A stretch of DNA of 64,000 nt from Bacteroidota bacterium (lineage in GTDB: Bacteria; Bacteroidota; Ignavibacteria; UBA10030; UBA6906): contig JAHBUR010000015.1 in the NCBI GenBank assembly GCA_019637975.1, positions 1-64,000 on the forward strand, given 5' to 3'. The notes below the pieces were generated by a model. That model saw nothing but the letters and a program-made list of their open reading frames with translations, made no database searches and was not told where the DNA came from. This document shows, in pieces, positions 1 through 9,971 of the stretch. The position numbers and the translations under genes are program-made. How positions within the stretch are numbered: the first letter of the stretch is position 1; the number at the start of each line of letters is the position of its first letter.

Positions 1-260
1 GAAGGTTTGAATCGAACCAAAGTGGAATTGAAACGGTGCAAACCACGTCGGCGCGCCTGTGCCGCCTGAGGTATGGCGTTCTCAAGATCACGCTGGAAAA
101 TGGAGTGGTGTATAACAACACTCTTCCATGTGTCGATGGCATATCGGTATCGCATGCGCGCCGCCGAGTTCTTCCCCTGCTTGCTTCGTAGTCTTGCCTC
201 GACGAGAGCCTTCTTCGCCTTTTGGATTTCTCGAAGGAACGATGCATCGGGTTGTCGCAC
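1..260 (-). CDS. partial hypothetical protein at the left edge
   Basis: An open frame on the minus strand runs from a GTG at 260-258 to the window edge without a stop, about 86 codons. It reads VRQPDASFLREIQKAKKALV and continues as a lysine/arginine-rich helical stretch with several aromatic residues (RYRYAIDTWKSVV). An in-frame TGA lies just upstream of the GTG. I recognise no family and see only a weak purine-rich stretch as a ribosome site. The even, helical composition makes it somewhat more convincing than the overlapping frames, but it could be non-coding. Confidence 0.28.
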   Translation of the reverse strand, partial: MRQPDASFLREIQKAKKALVEARLRSKQGKNSAARMRYRYAIDTWKSVVIHHSIFQRDLENAIPQAAQARRRGLHRFNSTLVRFKP

Positions 261-911
261 TGCTATCTTTCCCCTTGCTCCCGGCCAGTTCCGTTCTCAG
301 CAAGGCTGCATTGGTCGGACGTGTCAGTTTCCCTTCCTCAAGCAAGTACTGGAGAATTGTAATGAATCTATGGCGAAATCTCAACAATGCCTAACCCACT
401 TCTGATCCAAACGGACGATGTTCTGACAACAAAAGTGATGGGGCGCAAACCCCCTTGCACATGCCTTATGGTAGTAAGCCCTGATCGCTCACAGAAAAGT
501 CGCCGTTATGAAGTTGGTGCCCCATAAGTCTGCGATGATGAAGCCCGGCCACGAATCTCGCCGAGTTTTTTGCTGAAGGCCCGAATCGAGCAAAATAATC
601 AGCCCAGCAAATCCAGAGACTGATCATTGCCAATCGGTCGCCATTCTTGGGCCACAAGCTCATTGCACGGAGGATATTCAGTTGCTTCTCACGTCCCTTC
701 TTGTTACTGTTATACAGAATTGACCCTTCCTCAATTCTGGGATTTACCATAAACATGGGCCGGTGATTTCCCCAATCTCTGGCGAATGTCTGCTTTCGAA
801 TGATTGTATCTGCTGAAGGTGATCGGATGTTAAACCACTTCGATACCTATAGTCCCGATGTATGTAACCTCCTTGTGGTAACCTCTTACTTCTCTGCCGT
901 GAGAGCATAAT
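261..911. other. no supported gene
   Basis: Several short overlapping frames exist on both strands, but none has a recognisable domain, a ribosome site or a believable composition. The frame on the minus strand at 466-756 begins MFMVNPRIEEG and looks like decayed coding sequence without a clear relative. The end of this stretch should hold the promoter of the defence operon starting at 912; I see no confident promoter. Confidence 0.5.
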
Positions 912-3155
912 ATGGAAGTTGCACTACTCATTATTTTCATCATCATTCTTGTCCTTGCGAAACTGGGATCATCGACAGGGTCTCGGAAGACAAGACACAC
1001 CAATACAACCTCGTTTTCACAGCCCTCTAAGCCTCTGCCACAGAAACAAGCCAGAACCCGGCAACCGGTAATTTCATGGATAAGGAAAGATGAAGAAGTC
1101 ATAGTCTCAGGCTACAGAATACGGGGCGGCCTTTTCTACACTGGCCATGCATACGAGAACAGTTCTTGGAGTGCATCCATTGAGCCTTCAATGATCGATT
1201 GGGATCTTCCGGTTCATCCACCCTCCGTTGATGTGCTGCCAAGAGACCTTGGCTACTGGCCTTCGTACAATCGTATTGCGCCTGAGGATAGAGCAATGTA
1301 TCTCGCATGGCTTGCCGGTGGTCGCTCAGATCCTTCGATAAGTATTGGCTATGTTTTTCTCTTTTTCTACGGGTTGGAGCGCCGGCTGCTTGTGGACGCT
1401 AAGACTTCGGAACAGGCCAAGGCCGAAGCACCTGCTATTATTGCTGAAGTGGAGAGGCTCACTGAATTGTACGGAGAGAATTCTTCTTTTCACAGCTATG
1501 CCTCAAAGTTTGCAGAGGTATGCCAGTATCTCTACATGCCCGAAAGCACTCAAATCCGGCCGCCGGAGAAGGCGTGGACTTCTGGATATCCATTATCGCT
1601 CAAGACAGCCCTCTCTGAATTTGCAATGGACAACAAACCCATTCCGCCGGAATGGGCGCTCTCCTGGCTTGAGAACTCTCTTGAGTTCTATCCTCGTACA
1701 CCTGCGCGCCGATGTCGCGCTGAGTTCATAAGACTTTTCCAGATACGCTATCGGTCGGAGTTTGGCGCTGGCTTGATCATCAAGCCCAACAAGACGCCAC
1801 TCAGATTTGAGTACCGACCTGCAAGCTCCGCATTTCAAGCACCGGTTGTGTTGGAGGCAAAGGACGCGCCAGACATTACGGCGCTCAAATGGCCGCTTAT
1901 CAAATTGAAAGAGATAGCTGAGAAGTGCACTGATGAACTCGATGCTTACAGCCGATATCTCGGAAAGAACGCGGAACCAACTTTGTCCGCCCTTGGACTT
2001 CTTCCTGCCGAGTTACTCGCCGGGTCGCAGGCCCCTCAACTCCTTCGGCTCAGAGCGTGGCTCGCCTCATCACTCGGAAATGAGACGCTCACGGTGGTCG
2101 AAGCAAAGACCCTCCTCGAAATTTTCTCGCTGCTCAATCAAGCAAAGTTTCAGAAATCAGATGCCTTAACGATTGCTCAACTGCTTGCTAAACTCGGCTA
2201 TGGCCTTGAGCCGGACCCACGGTTCACATCAGACCCAATCGAAACAGACGGGAAATGCGTTCTCTTCAAAGCGGAGGGTGTCCTTCCGTCAGCACCAACA
2301 GAGGCCTACAAAACGGCATCGTTGATCATGCGTCTTTGTGCCACCGTGGTTTCGGCAGACGGGACAGTTACCCCCGCTGAAGAGCAAATCCTGGAACGAC
2401 ATATTGAATCTGTCCTTGACCTGTCCACCCCCGAGCGTGAGAGGTTGAGTGCCTACTTGCAATGGCTGATGCGTGTATCTCCCGACCTTACCGGGCTGAA
2501 GAAGCGACTCTCAACGTGGTCCATTCCACAACGACAATCAGCAGTCCGGCTCATGCTGCTTGTTGCGAATGCGGACAACCGGATAGACCCGGCCGAGGTG
2601 AAGATTCTCACGAGAATATACAAGCTCCTTGAGCTTGATCCGGACACTCTCTTCTCGGACCTCCACGCTGCGCAAACACGACCGGACGAATTGCCCGCGA
2701 CAATTCTCCAGCCTGATACTGAATCGTCAGGTCGCTCGATTCCAAAACCGTCAGTTGTATCAAAGTCAGGCCGGCCATCCGGCGTTGCCCTCAGTGTTGA
2801 GGCAATCGAGCGGACGTTACGGGAAACTCACCAGGTTCAACAACTGCTTGCGTCTGTGTTCGTCGAAGAGGAAGTGGACCGTGTCAGTATGCCTGCTCCA
2901 GCGCGTACATCCGCAGAAAGAAAATCAGTGCTCGGACTGGACCCGACACATTCATCACTTCTTACCCGACTTCTCATGAAATCTGATTGGTCAAGAGATG
3001 ATCTCGAATCACTATGTTCAGAGTATCATGTGTTGCCGGATGGCGCAATCGAGACCATCAACACAGCTGCCATCGAGAAACATGGGGATTTGTTGTTTGA
3101 CTTGAGTGACTCGCTTCAACTCAACCAGGATATTGCAAAGGAGGTACATGCATGA
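912..3155 (+). CDS. TerB-N / TerB / TerB-C domain protein
   Basis: A 747-residue protein starting with one hydrophobic helix (residues 2-20), so probably membrane-anchored. Residues about 55-260 match the TerB-N domain (RGGLFYTGH, then the PPEKAW region). The middle, about 455-600, carries two TerB-like helical repeats, each with an acidic loop (VVSADGTVTPAEE near 478, NADNRIDPAEVK near 553) of the kind thought to bind metal. The last 120 residues fit TerB-C. Such proteins are known from predicted stress and phage-defence loci beside ATPases and helicases. That fits here: the next gene overlaps by four bases (ATGA). The biochemical role of the family is not settled; a sensor or scaffold is inferred. 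Confidence 0.85.
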   Translation: MEVALLIIFIIILVLAKLGSSTGSRKTRHTNTTSFSQPSKPLPQKQARTRQPVISWIRKDEEVIVSGYRIRGGLFYTGHAYENSSWSASIEPSMIDWDLPVHPPSVDVLPRDLGYWPSYNRIAPEDRAMYLAWLAGGRSDPSISIGYVFLFFYGLERRLLVDAKTSEQAKAEAPAIIAEVERLTELYGENSSFHSYASKFAEVCQYLYMPESTQIRPPEKAWTSGYPLSLKTALSEFAMDNKPIPPEWALSWLENSLEFYPRTPARRCRAEFIRLFQIRYRSEFGAGLIIKPNKTPLRFEYRPASSAFQAPVVLEAKDAPDITALKWPLIKLKEIAEKCTDELDAYSRYLGKNAEPTLSALGLLPAELLAGSQAPQLLRLRAWLASSLGNETLTVVEAKTLLEIFSLLNQAKFQKSDALTIAQLLAKLGYGLEPDPRFTSDPIETDGKCVLFKAEGVLPSAPTEAYKTASLIMRLCATVVSADGTVTPAEEQILERHIESVLDLSTPERERLSAYLQWLMRVSPDLTGLKKRLSTWSIPQRQSAVRLMLLVANADNRIDPAEVKILTRIYKLLELDPDTLFSDLHAAQTRPDELPATILQPDTESSGRSIPKPSVVSKSGRPSGVALSVEAIERTLRETHQVQQLLASVFVEEEVDRVSMPAPARTSAERKSVLGLDPTHSSLLTRLLMKSDWSRDDLESLCSEYHVLPDGAIETINTAAIEKHGDLLFDLSDSLQLNQDIAKEVHA

Positions 3156-4510
3156 GCGACCCGGTACGCGTTAGGCCCAAAGATCGGGACGCAATTCTCC
3201 AGTCCATTCGAGCAGGTGTCGTTCCTCGGACCGGCCTCCATCACATACAGGTCGGACGTGCGCAAGAAATCCAATCACTGATGAAAGACCTTGAATCAGT
3301 CAGTGACGGTGGCTCTTCTATTCGCTTTGTCATCGGAGACTATGGCGCCGGTAAAACCTTTTTTCTTCACCTTATTCGCACAGTTGCGTTTGAAAAGGGT
3401 TTCGTTACCGCACATGCCGACCTCACTCCGGACCGTCGTATCCATGCAACGGGAGGACAATCCCGGAATCTCTACGCTGAGCTGATGCGCAATCTTGCAA
3501 CTCGTACGAAACCCGAAGGTGGCGCTCTTGCAGCCGTGGTAGAGAGATTCGTGACATCTGCACTTACTGAAGCGAGAGAACAATCAAAGCCAGTGGAGTC
3601 GGTGATACAAGATCGCCTGCAACAACTCTCTGAAATGGTCGGCGGATACGACTTCGCTCAGGTGATCTCACTTTATTGGAAAGGCCACGATTCGGGAAAT
3701 GACCAACTGAAATCGGACGCCGTCCGGTGGCTTCGAGCAGAGTTCTCCACGAAAACGGACGCACGCAATGCTCTTGGTGTTCGCACGATCATCGATGACG
3801 CGAACATCTATGATCAGCTCAAGCTCATGGCTCGTTTTGTTCGCCTTTCCGGGTACGCAGGCTTTCTGGTCGGCCTCGACGAACTCGTAAACCTCTATAA
3901 AATGGCAAACACGCAGGCCCGCAATGCAAACTATGAGCAGATTCTCAGAATCCTCAACGACTGCCTGCAAGGTGTCGCAGTCGGACTCGGTATTGTTCTC
4001 TGTGGTACCCCCGATTTTCTGATGGATACGCGTAGAGGTCTCTTCAGTTATCAGGCACTCCAATCTCGTCTCGCCGAGAACACATTTGCTAATGCCGCAG
4101 GTGTTCAGGATTTTACCGGGCCTGTTATTCGTCTCGCAAGCTTGACGCAGGAGGATTTGTATGTCTTGCTGATGAAGCTCCGGCTTGTCTATGCAACAAG
4201 TGACCCCGCGAAATTCCTTGTTCCCGACGAAGCGCTCAAGGCCTTCATGGACCATTGTTCAAAGAAGATCGGTGACGCGTACTTTCGCACACCACGCAAC
4301 ACAATACGGGCATTCATTGATCTGCTCGCAGTCCTCGAACAGAACGGGCAGCTCTCATGGCAGAACCTGATCGAAAGCGTGAATGTCGATGCTGACACCG
4401 GAGCGGAGCAGTTGAGCGGGCTTGACGACGAAATCCCTGATGTTCTCCCGACTTTGGGTAGCGTACCGAAAGAATCCGGCAATGACGAGCTCAGCAAATT
4501 CCAACTCTGA
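3152..4510 (+). CDS. BrxD-like P-loop ATPase (DUF2791 family)
   Basis: A 452-residue ATP-binding protein. The Walker A motif GDYGAGKTFF lies near residues 63-72 and a Walker B-like LVGLDELVNLYK near 236-247. The layout and the N-terminal line RAGVVPRTGLHHIQVGR are those of the DUF2791 family, which includes BrxD of type 2 BREX. In BREX and related loci this ATPase is paired with an Lhr-like helicase (BrxHI), as it is here. It starts at the ATG that overlaps the TerB gene stop. No BREX methyltransferase or PglZ is visible, so this is a BREX-related module, not a BREX system. Confidence 0.82.
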   Translation: MSDPVRVRPKDRDAILQSIRAGVVPRTGLHHIQVGRAQEIQSLMKDLESVSDGGSSIRFVIGDYGAGKTFFLHLIRTVAFEKGFVTAHADLTPDRRIHATGGQSRNLYAELMRNLATRTKPEGGALAAVVERFVTSALTEAREQSKPVESVIQDRLQQLSEMVGGYDFAQVISLYWKGHDSGNDQLKSDAVRWLRAEFSTKTDARNALGVRTIIDDANIYDQLKLMARFVRLSGYAGFLVGLDELVNLYKMANTQARNANYEQILRILNDCLQGVAVGLGIVLCGTPDFLMDTRRGLFSYQALQSRLAENTFANAAGVQDFTGPVIRLASLTQEDLYVLLMKLRLVYATSDPAKFLVPDEALKAFMDHCSKKIGDAYFRTPRNTIRAFIDLLAVLEQNGQLSWQNLIESVNVDADTGAEQLSGLDDEIPDVLPTLGSVPKESGNDELSKFQL

Positions 4511-6743
4511 CAACATAGACCAGGCTACGGAGTCCAAGGCTTTTCTGTTGTTGCATGAAAAGGTGCAGCGATGGATCTGGCAGCAGGGGTGGGATGAATT
4601 GCGCGATGCCCAAGAGGAAGCTATTGAGCCCATCCTCGGCGGCCAAACCGATGTCATCATTTCCGCAGCAACGGCATCCGGCAAAACCGAGGCAGCGTTT
4701 CTCCCCATCTGTTCTTCTCTAATTGATTCTACTGACGAGAGTGTTCAGGCCATCTACATCAGTCCGCTAAAGGCCCTGATTAACGACCAACACGATCGAC
4801 TGTCCGGATTTTGTGAACACCTTGAGATACCTGTCTCTGCATGGCATGGCGACATTGCACAATCGCGCAAGGAGAAAGTGATCAACAATCCATCCGGCAT
4901 TCTCCTGATCACACCTGAATCCCTTGAAGCACTCTTTGTCAACAGGGGACCGACCATCCAGACTGTCTTCAAAGGACTCAAGTATGTCGTCGTGGATGAG
5001 CTTCATTCTTTCATCGGCATGGAGCGTGGCAGGCAGCTACAGTCCCTGCTTGCCCGGCTCGATCTGTGCACAAAGCGGCACATACCCCGAATTGCATTGA
5101 GTGCAACTCTCGGCGATATGAAACTCGCGGCAGACTTTCTCCGTTCGCCGGGTGATTTCCCGTGCAAACTCATCAGTTCGACGCGCAACCGGCAGGAGGT
5201 TCAACTCCAGGTGAGGGGTTACCGCGTCGAGCGGCCAGTCATTCCTGTCGTTCATGATGACGAGCTCACCGGGCACGAAGAGGACATACCTGAAGATGGC
5301 AGCACAATTGAAATTGCACACCACTTGTTTCGCACGCTGCGAGGACAAACAAACCTTGCGTTTGCTAACCGCCGTGCAGATGTCGAGGTCTACGCCGATC
5401 TCTTGCGCCGACTGTGCGAGGATTCAGCAGTCCCAAATGAGTTCTGGCCACATCATGGGAGTCTCTCGAAGGATCTACGCGAGGACGTAGAGCGCATGCT
5501 CAAAGAGCGAACACAACCAACAACCGCCGTATGCACAACGACATTGGAAATGGGAATCGATATCGGCTCTGTCAGCAGCATTGCCCAAATCGGTCCGCCA
5601 CCAACCGTCGCCAGCTTGCGTCAACGTCTGGGACGATCCGGGCGTCGCGGACAACCGGCAATCATGCGGGTCTATATTCAAGAGGATGCGATTGACCAGC
5701 ACACTCCACTGGAGGATCTACTGCGTACCAATCTTGTGCAGTCGATTGCAATGGTGAATCTTCTGATTCGCGGATGGTGCGAGCCTCCGATTACAGGGCG
5801 ACTGCATCTGTCGACGCTCGTTCAGCAAGTCTTGTCGTTGATTGCTCAGTACGGTGGCATCAATGCAAGCAATGCATGGAGGGTTCTGTGCGAGCGTGGC
5901 CCATTCAAAGACATCAATCGACAGATGTTTGCCGAGTTTCTAAGAAGTCTGGGCAAGAACGACCTCATCACCCAGGCAAGTGATGGCACGCTCATTCTTG
6001 GAATGGCGGGTGAGAGAATGGTGAACCACTATAGCTTCTACGCCGCGTTTTCGACAGCGGAAGAGTACACTATCGTTCACGGTAGCAAACGGCTCGGTTC
6101 ACTACCGGTCAACTATCCTCTCTTCGATGGAGCCTACCTGATCTTTGCGGGCAAACGTTGGAAGGTGATAAGCGTTGACGAGGAGCGACGACTCGTCGAG
6201 GTGAAGCCTTCACGTGGGGGGCGACCTCCAAAGTTCAGTGGGTCAATTGGTCTGATGCACGATGCCGTGGTGCAGGAGATGAAGGCTGTCTATCTCGGTG
6301 CCGGTATGCCCATCTTTCTTAACACCACCGGCCGTGAACTGCTGAGGGAAGGTCGCGACAGCTTCCGCCGATTCGAGTTGGACAAACGCTGGCTCCTTCC
6401 CTTAGGAAATGACATACTGATCTTCCTTTGGAAAGGAAGTCTCGTCATGAATACTGTGGCGGCGCTACTCCTTTCAGGTGGATTCAAGGTCTCGCAAGAA
6501 GGAGTCGCTCTTCATGTCTCTGATGCTTCGGAAGATGATATCCGGGCCTTCCTCGAATCGAAGGTTGCCGTTGAGCCTCCTTCTCCTGTTGAGCTTGCCG
6601 GCTATGTGGCCAACAAGATCACGGAGAAGCATGATCGGTTCTTAAGCGAGGAGCTGCTGAAAGCGGAATATGGGGCGAGGTATTTTGATGTTATATCGAC
6701 TTACCAAGTTGTTCGGACACTGGTAAATGGAGAAAATAAATGA
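4482..6743 (+). CDS. Lhr-like DEAD/DEAH superfamily 2 helicase (BrxHI-like)
   Basis: About 753 residues from the ATG at 4482; an earlier in-frame start at 4422 would lengthen the overlap with the ATPase gene. Helicase motifs appear in order: ATASGKTEA (about 62), VVVDELHSF with the DE-H box (about 168), ALSATLGD (about 205), TTLEMGIDIG (about 350) and QRLGRSGRRG (about 382). The long C-terminal part with a winged-helix-like region resembles Lhr and BrxHI. It is expected to unwind or translocate along nucleic acid in the cytoplasm together with the BrxD-like ATPase. The stop overlaps the next ATG by four bases (ATGA), coupling it to the CD-NTase gene. Confidence 0.88.
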   Translation: MTSSANSNSDNIDQATESKAFLLLHEKVQRWIWQQGWDELRDAQEEAIEPILGGQTDVIISAATASGKTEAAFLPICSSLIDSTDESVQAIYISPLKALINDQHDRLSGFCEHLEIPVSAWHGDIAQSRKEKVINNPSGILLITPESLEALFVNRGPTIQTVFKGLKYVVVDELHSFIGMERGRQLQSLLARLDLCTKRHIPRIALSATLGDMKLAADFLRSPGDFPCKLISSTRNRQEVQLQVRGYRVERPVIPVVHDDELTGHEEDIPEDGSTIEIAHHLFRTLRGQTNLAFANRRADVEVYADLLRRLCEDSAVPNEFWPHHGSLSKDLREDVERMLKERTQPTTAVCTTTLEMGIDIGSVSSIAQIGPPPTVASLRQRLGRSGRRGQPAIMRVYIQEDAIDQHTPLEDLLRTNLVQSIAMVNLLIRGWCEPPITGRLHLSTLVQQVLSLIAQYGGINASNAWRVLCERGPFKDINRQMFAEFLRSLGKNDLITQASDGTLILGMAGERMVNHYSFYAAFSTAEEYTIVHGSKRLGSLPVNYPLFDGAYLIFAGKRWKVISVDEERRLVEVKPSRGGRPPKFSGSIGLMHDAVVQEMKAVYLGAGMPIFLNTTGRELLREGRDSFRRFELDKRWLLPLGNDILIFLWKGSLVMNTVAALLLSGGFKVSQEGVALHVSDASEDDIRAFLESKVAVEPPSPVELAGYVANKITEKHDRFLSEELLKAEYGARYFDVISTYQVVRTLVNGENK

Positions 6744-7663
6744 CTGGCCTCTCTTTTCCGATTGCCACCCAATCAAGGATTGCTAATCTGTTTCAAAGGC
6801 TTATTGCAGGAATTCAGCCTACTTCTGGAGAGACATCCTCCGCAAGAGGTCACGCAGCAAGGATCAAAACAAGAATTGAATCCTCTTTCAATTTGAAGAA
6901 ATCTATGATTGCTGGAAGCTTTGCGCGGCAGACGTACATACGCGGTTACAGCGACATTGACATGTTTATGTTGTTGTCTCGTGATGAAGCCCGACGTGGC
7001 GGCAGCTACATGTCCTCAGATACAGTGCTATCAAACTTGAAGGCAGAACTTCAACAGCGGTTTCCTGCAACGAATATTTACCGTGACGTTCACGCAATCG
7101 TCGTGTTCTTTTCATCGAGTGGTATCAGTGTTGACGTAGTGCCTGTTATCTTTGAAGGGTGGATACCGATGAGACCTAGATATCTGATGCCAGACGGCTC
7201 CGGTTGGTGGATGAAGACCAGTCCACCAACTCACAATGCTTACCTCGTAAAAGCAAATGAGAAAAGCGCCGGCAAGCTTCGAAAGACGGCTCAACTGATC
7301 AAGTTTTGGAGGTTGTGCAGAACCCCGCAGGTTCCTCTCTCCTCGTTTCATATAGAGATGCTGCTGGCCGCGAACGCAGTGTGCGTTGGTGTAAAAAGCT
7401 ACGCTCAATGTATCACTGAGACGCTTCAGCTTCTGGCAGAAAGGCAATGCCAGGGTCTGCGTGATCCTCTCGGAATTTCAGGAAACATCGGTGCGACGAG
7501 GAGTGACAGCCAAAGAGAATCTGCCCTCAATTCTGTTATCTACTCACGCGATCAAGCAAAGGCGGCCTTGTCCGCGGCCAAAGAGGGGGACCTTGAAGAG
7601 GCAAAGCGACACTGGAACATCGTGTTCAACGATAAGTTCCCCCGTAGATACGGGATTGGGTGA
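6740..7663 (+). CDS. CBASS CD-NTase (cyclic oligonucleotide synthase)
   Basis: A 307-residue nucleotidyltransferase. The active-site signature GSFARQTYIRGYSDIDMF (about residues 59-76) supplies the GS motif and the DxD pair. The third acidic residue is in SVDVVP near 130. An OAS-like helical domain follows. This is the CD-NTase fold (SMODS family) that makes cyclic di- or trinucleotide signals when phage is sensed. The neighbour downstream is an S-4TM pore effector, the usual partner in a simple type I CBASS. Translation is coupled to the upstream helicase by an ATGA overlap, which is not usual for CBASS. The nucleotide product cannot be told from sequence alone. Confidence 0.85.
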   Translation: MTGLSFPIATQSRIANLFQRLIAGIQPTSGETSSARGHAARIKTRIESSFNLKKSMIAGSFARQTYIRGYSDIDMFMLLSRDEARRGGSYMSSDTVLSNLKAELQQRFPATNIYRDVHAIVVFFSSSGISVDVVPVIFEGWIPMRPRYLMPDGSGWWMKTSPPTHNAYLVKANEKSAGKLRKTAQLIKFWRLCRTPQVPLSSFHIEMLLAANAVCVGVKSYAQCITETLQLLAERQCQGLRDPLGISGNIGATRSDSQRESALNSVIYSRDQAKAALSAAKEGDLEEAKRHWNIVFNDKFPRRYGIG

Positions 7664-7668
7664 CTTCC

Positions 7669-8399
7669 ATGGAAGGTAATATCAACCAAGAGTCAGGCCT
7701 TGCAACTCGGCAAAACTTGCCTGAGCAAATATGTTTACTTGCGGCTTCAAGCAGTGTCTACAGCAAAGCAAAGAGAATTCTTGGCGTGCAGTTCACGCTC
7801 ACGATAATGGGTGCCGTTGTCTGGTCCATCCTTGTCGAGTCAAAACCTAACCTCAAGGTGTGGCTGGTTTTCTATGCCTTCGCTGTCGCATTACTGGATG
7901 CGCTCTATCTTGAAAAGCAGCAGACTCGTCTCAAGGTCAAAGGGCGAGTTGTTGGTGGGATTCGAGTCTTAGGAGAAGATTCAAGTCGTGGGTGTGGATC
8001 ACGCTCATTGGAGTGACCGTTTTCGTGCTTAGCATTGCCATTGCGAGCGGAATGACTGTGGAAGGATTTATCCTGACAGTTGTAGCTCCGTTGACACCGG
8101 CAATCCTATGGGGTGTCCGTGAAATCCAGAAGCAGAGTGAAGCGTCAAGAAACTTGGATCATCTGTTGAAGAATATTGAGGTCCTTTGGGAGAAGGCCCT
8201 GAATGGATCGATTTCAGATCAAGATGTTCGACTGCAATCTGTTGTGATTCAGGATAGAGTATTCGACTACCGGTCAAAGAACCCACTTGTATTCAATTGG
8301 GTGTACAATCTGTTTCGTGATAGACAACAGATGAGCATGAGGAGGAAAGCCGATGGACTTGTTGTCGAGGTCAAAGACAAAGCGAAGATAAAGTCGTGA
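7669..8399 (+). pseudogene. S-4TM pore-forming effector, broken by internal deletion and frameshift
   Basis: The N-terminal part, from ATG 7669, reads LPEQICLLAASSSVYSKAK and two membrane helices ending in YLEKQQTRLK. This matches the start of the S-4TM family (SMODS-associated 4TM effector). The C-terminal part continues in another frame from about 7932: GQRASCWWDSSLRRRFKSW, two further helices (ITLIGVTVFVLSIAIAS, ILTVVAPLTPAILWGV), then NPLVFNWVYNLFRD, again typical. The 60-75 residue cytoplasmic stretch normally between TRLK and CQR is missing and the frame changes at the junction. As written, only a truncated two-helix protein of about 116 residues and a detached second half could be made. 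The cause could be a real deletion or an assembly fault. Confidence 0.8.
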
Positions 8400-8429
8400 T
8401 TGCCTGTGAATCCAAAGCGTGTTAGCAGA

Positions 8430-9917
8430 ATGATATCCAATCAACAGCCCCTTTCTGCATCGTCTATCTATTCGTTGTTCCGCCCCAGCAAGTGCGATCG
8501 GCGGGTTTACCTTGATGCACACGGAGTGGTGGGGCGAGAGAAGAGTGAATTCGAAAAACTCATCGAAGAGCTGGGCCAGCGGCATGAACGCAATCATCTT
8601 GCCACATTTCCGAACCATTTGGATCTTTCCGATGGCAGTCTCGAAGAACGGATTCTCAAAACACATGAAGCTGTGTCCAAAGGTGTTCAGATAATTTACC
8701 AGGGTGTGCTTCGCTCTCATCTCGCCCCGGGTGGAGTAGAAGTAATTGGCATTCCCGACTTTCTCATAGCTGATGGCGAGACCTATAAGATCCGTGAATG
8801 CAAACTATCTCGCCACGCGGATGAGGATAGTCACCCGGAGATTCTTCGACAAGTTGAGTTGTATGGGTGGCTCTTCGAAGAGACTTTTCACAGGAAGCCT
8901 TCATGTCTTGAGGTTTATCTTGGCGATGAAACACTGAAGAAACTTGAGTATACAGTAGGGAGCAAGGCACTCGAGACACTTTCCCACATTCAACGCCTCT
9001 CTTCTCAATCGGAGGAACCGTATTCTCCAGTGGGGTGGTCCAAGTGCAGTCAGTGTCAATACAAGGATCGATGCTGGGACATTGCGAAGGCTTCTCAGGA
9101 TGTGGCTACCGTATATGAACTTGACCAAAGCACTGCTCTTGCACTCCGGCAATCAGGGGTGCTGAGTATAGGTGACCTGTTGAATCGCTTTGATGAACAC
9201 TCTCTCAGCGAACTGAAGAAGCCACGCGGCGACAAAATGGTACGTGTAGGAGGATCAGCCGCGAGAATCCTCCTCCAGGCAGGAGCACTGAGAAGCACAA
9301 TCAGGAAAAGCTCATTGCTCCCCTTGCATTGCCCCCAAAGCTGCCAACATGGTGATGTTGAGGCCTTGAGGTCTACCTCACAATTCAGCGAGCTAGACAA
9401 AGTGTATTTGTGGGGAACTCAGGTTTTTGGACGGAAGCCTGGAGAGTTCAAACCTGCTCTGGCAACGTTTGGTGTCGACGGCGACAAGGAAGGTTGGTGC
9501 ACGTTTTTGGAAAACTCGGAGTCCATCTTCAAGGCATACGGAGACATCCCGTTCCTTCACTATACCCACTACGAAACCACTAAACTCCACACTTACATCA
9601 ACCGCCACGGTGATCCGAACAAGATCGCAGTCAGAGTGCTGAAGAACTGTGTTGACCTCTTCAAGATCATAAAGGAGGCACTCGTTCTGCCGGAGCATAG
9701 CTACAGCCTGAAAGCTCTTGAGAAGAGAGCCGGATTCGAGCGGACGATGGATGAATTCGGAGGAAACTGGTCCATCGTTCAATATGTGCGAGCTGTAGAG
9801 ACACGAGACGAGAACCAGCGAAAACAAATCATGAATGATATTCTAAGATATAACCAGGAAGATTTGCAGGCTACCTGGACGGTTCTGGAATGGCTCAGAA
9901 AGACATACCGCCTATGA
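8430..9917 (+). CDS. TM0106-type RecB-like nuclease with RNase H-like exonuclease domain
   Basis: About 495 residues from ATG 8430; TTG 8400 or GTG 8406 are possible earlier starts. The N-terminal half is a PD-(D/E)xK nuclease: IPDFLIADGETYKIRECKL (about 107-125) holds the D and the E-x-K. Four cysteines match the Fe-S pattern of Cas4/AddB-like nucleases: SKCDRR near 21 and CSQCQYKDRC near 206-215. The C-terminal half is a DEDD exonuclease-like domain (GDVEAL near 310, FLHYTHYET, final YNQEDLQATW). The family (COG2251) is seen in repair and defence loci. It probably degrades DNA with the nearby helicase or the Mre11/Rad50-like pair; that pairing is inferred. Confidence 0.8.
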   Translation: MISNQQPLSASSIYSLFRPSKCDRRVYLDAHGVVGREKSEFEKLIEELGQRHERNHLATFPNHLDLSDGSLEERILKTHEAVSKGVQIIYQGVLRSHLAPGGVEVIGIPDFLIADGETYKIRECKLSRHADEDSHPEILRQVELYGWLFEETFHRKPSCLEVYLGDETLKKLEYTVGSKALETLSHIQRLSSQSEEPYSPVGWSKCSQCQYKDRCWDIAKASQDVATVYELDQSTALALRQSGVLSIGDLLNRFDEHSLSELKKPRGDKMVRVGGSAARILLQAGALRSTIRKSSLLPLHCPQSCQHGDVEALRSTSQFSELDKVYLWGTQVFGRKPGEFKPALATFGVDGDKEGWCTFLENSESIFKAYGDIPFLHYTHYETTKLHTYINRHGDPNKIAVRVLKNCVDLFKIIKEALVLPEHSYSLKALEKRAGFERTMDEFGGNWSIVQYVRAVETRDENQRKQIMNDILRYNQEDLQATWTVLEWLRKTYRL

Positions 9918-9971
9918 TTTTCCGACCCTCGACCTTGATGGCTGAATTCAATTTGAACCTTGGAGGAACAA

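Noticed and set aside
88-387. 99-codon minus-strand frame with an ATG
   Set aside because: Composition is poor and it overlaps the more even open frame that leaves the window; no domain or ribosome site.
466-756. 96-codon minus-strand frame
   Set aside because: No recognisable domain; at best decayed coding sequence.
3152-6743. complete BREX system
   Set aside because: Only the BrxD-like ATPase and BrxHI-like helicase are present; no PglX, PglZ, BrxC or BrxL.
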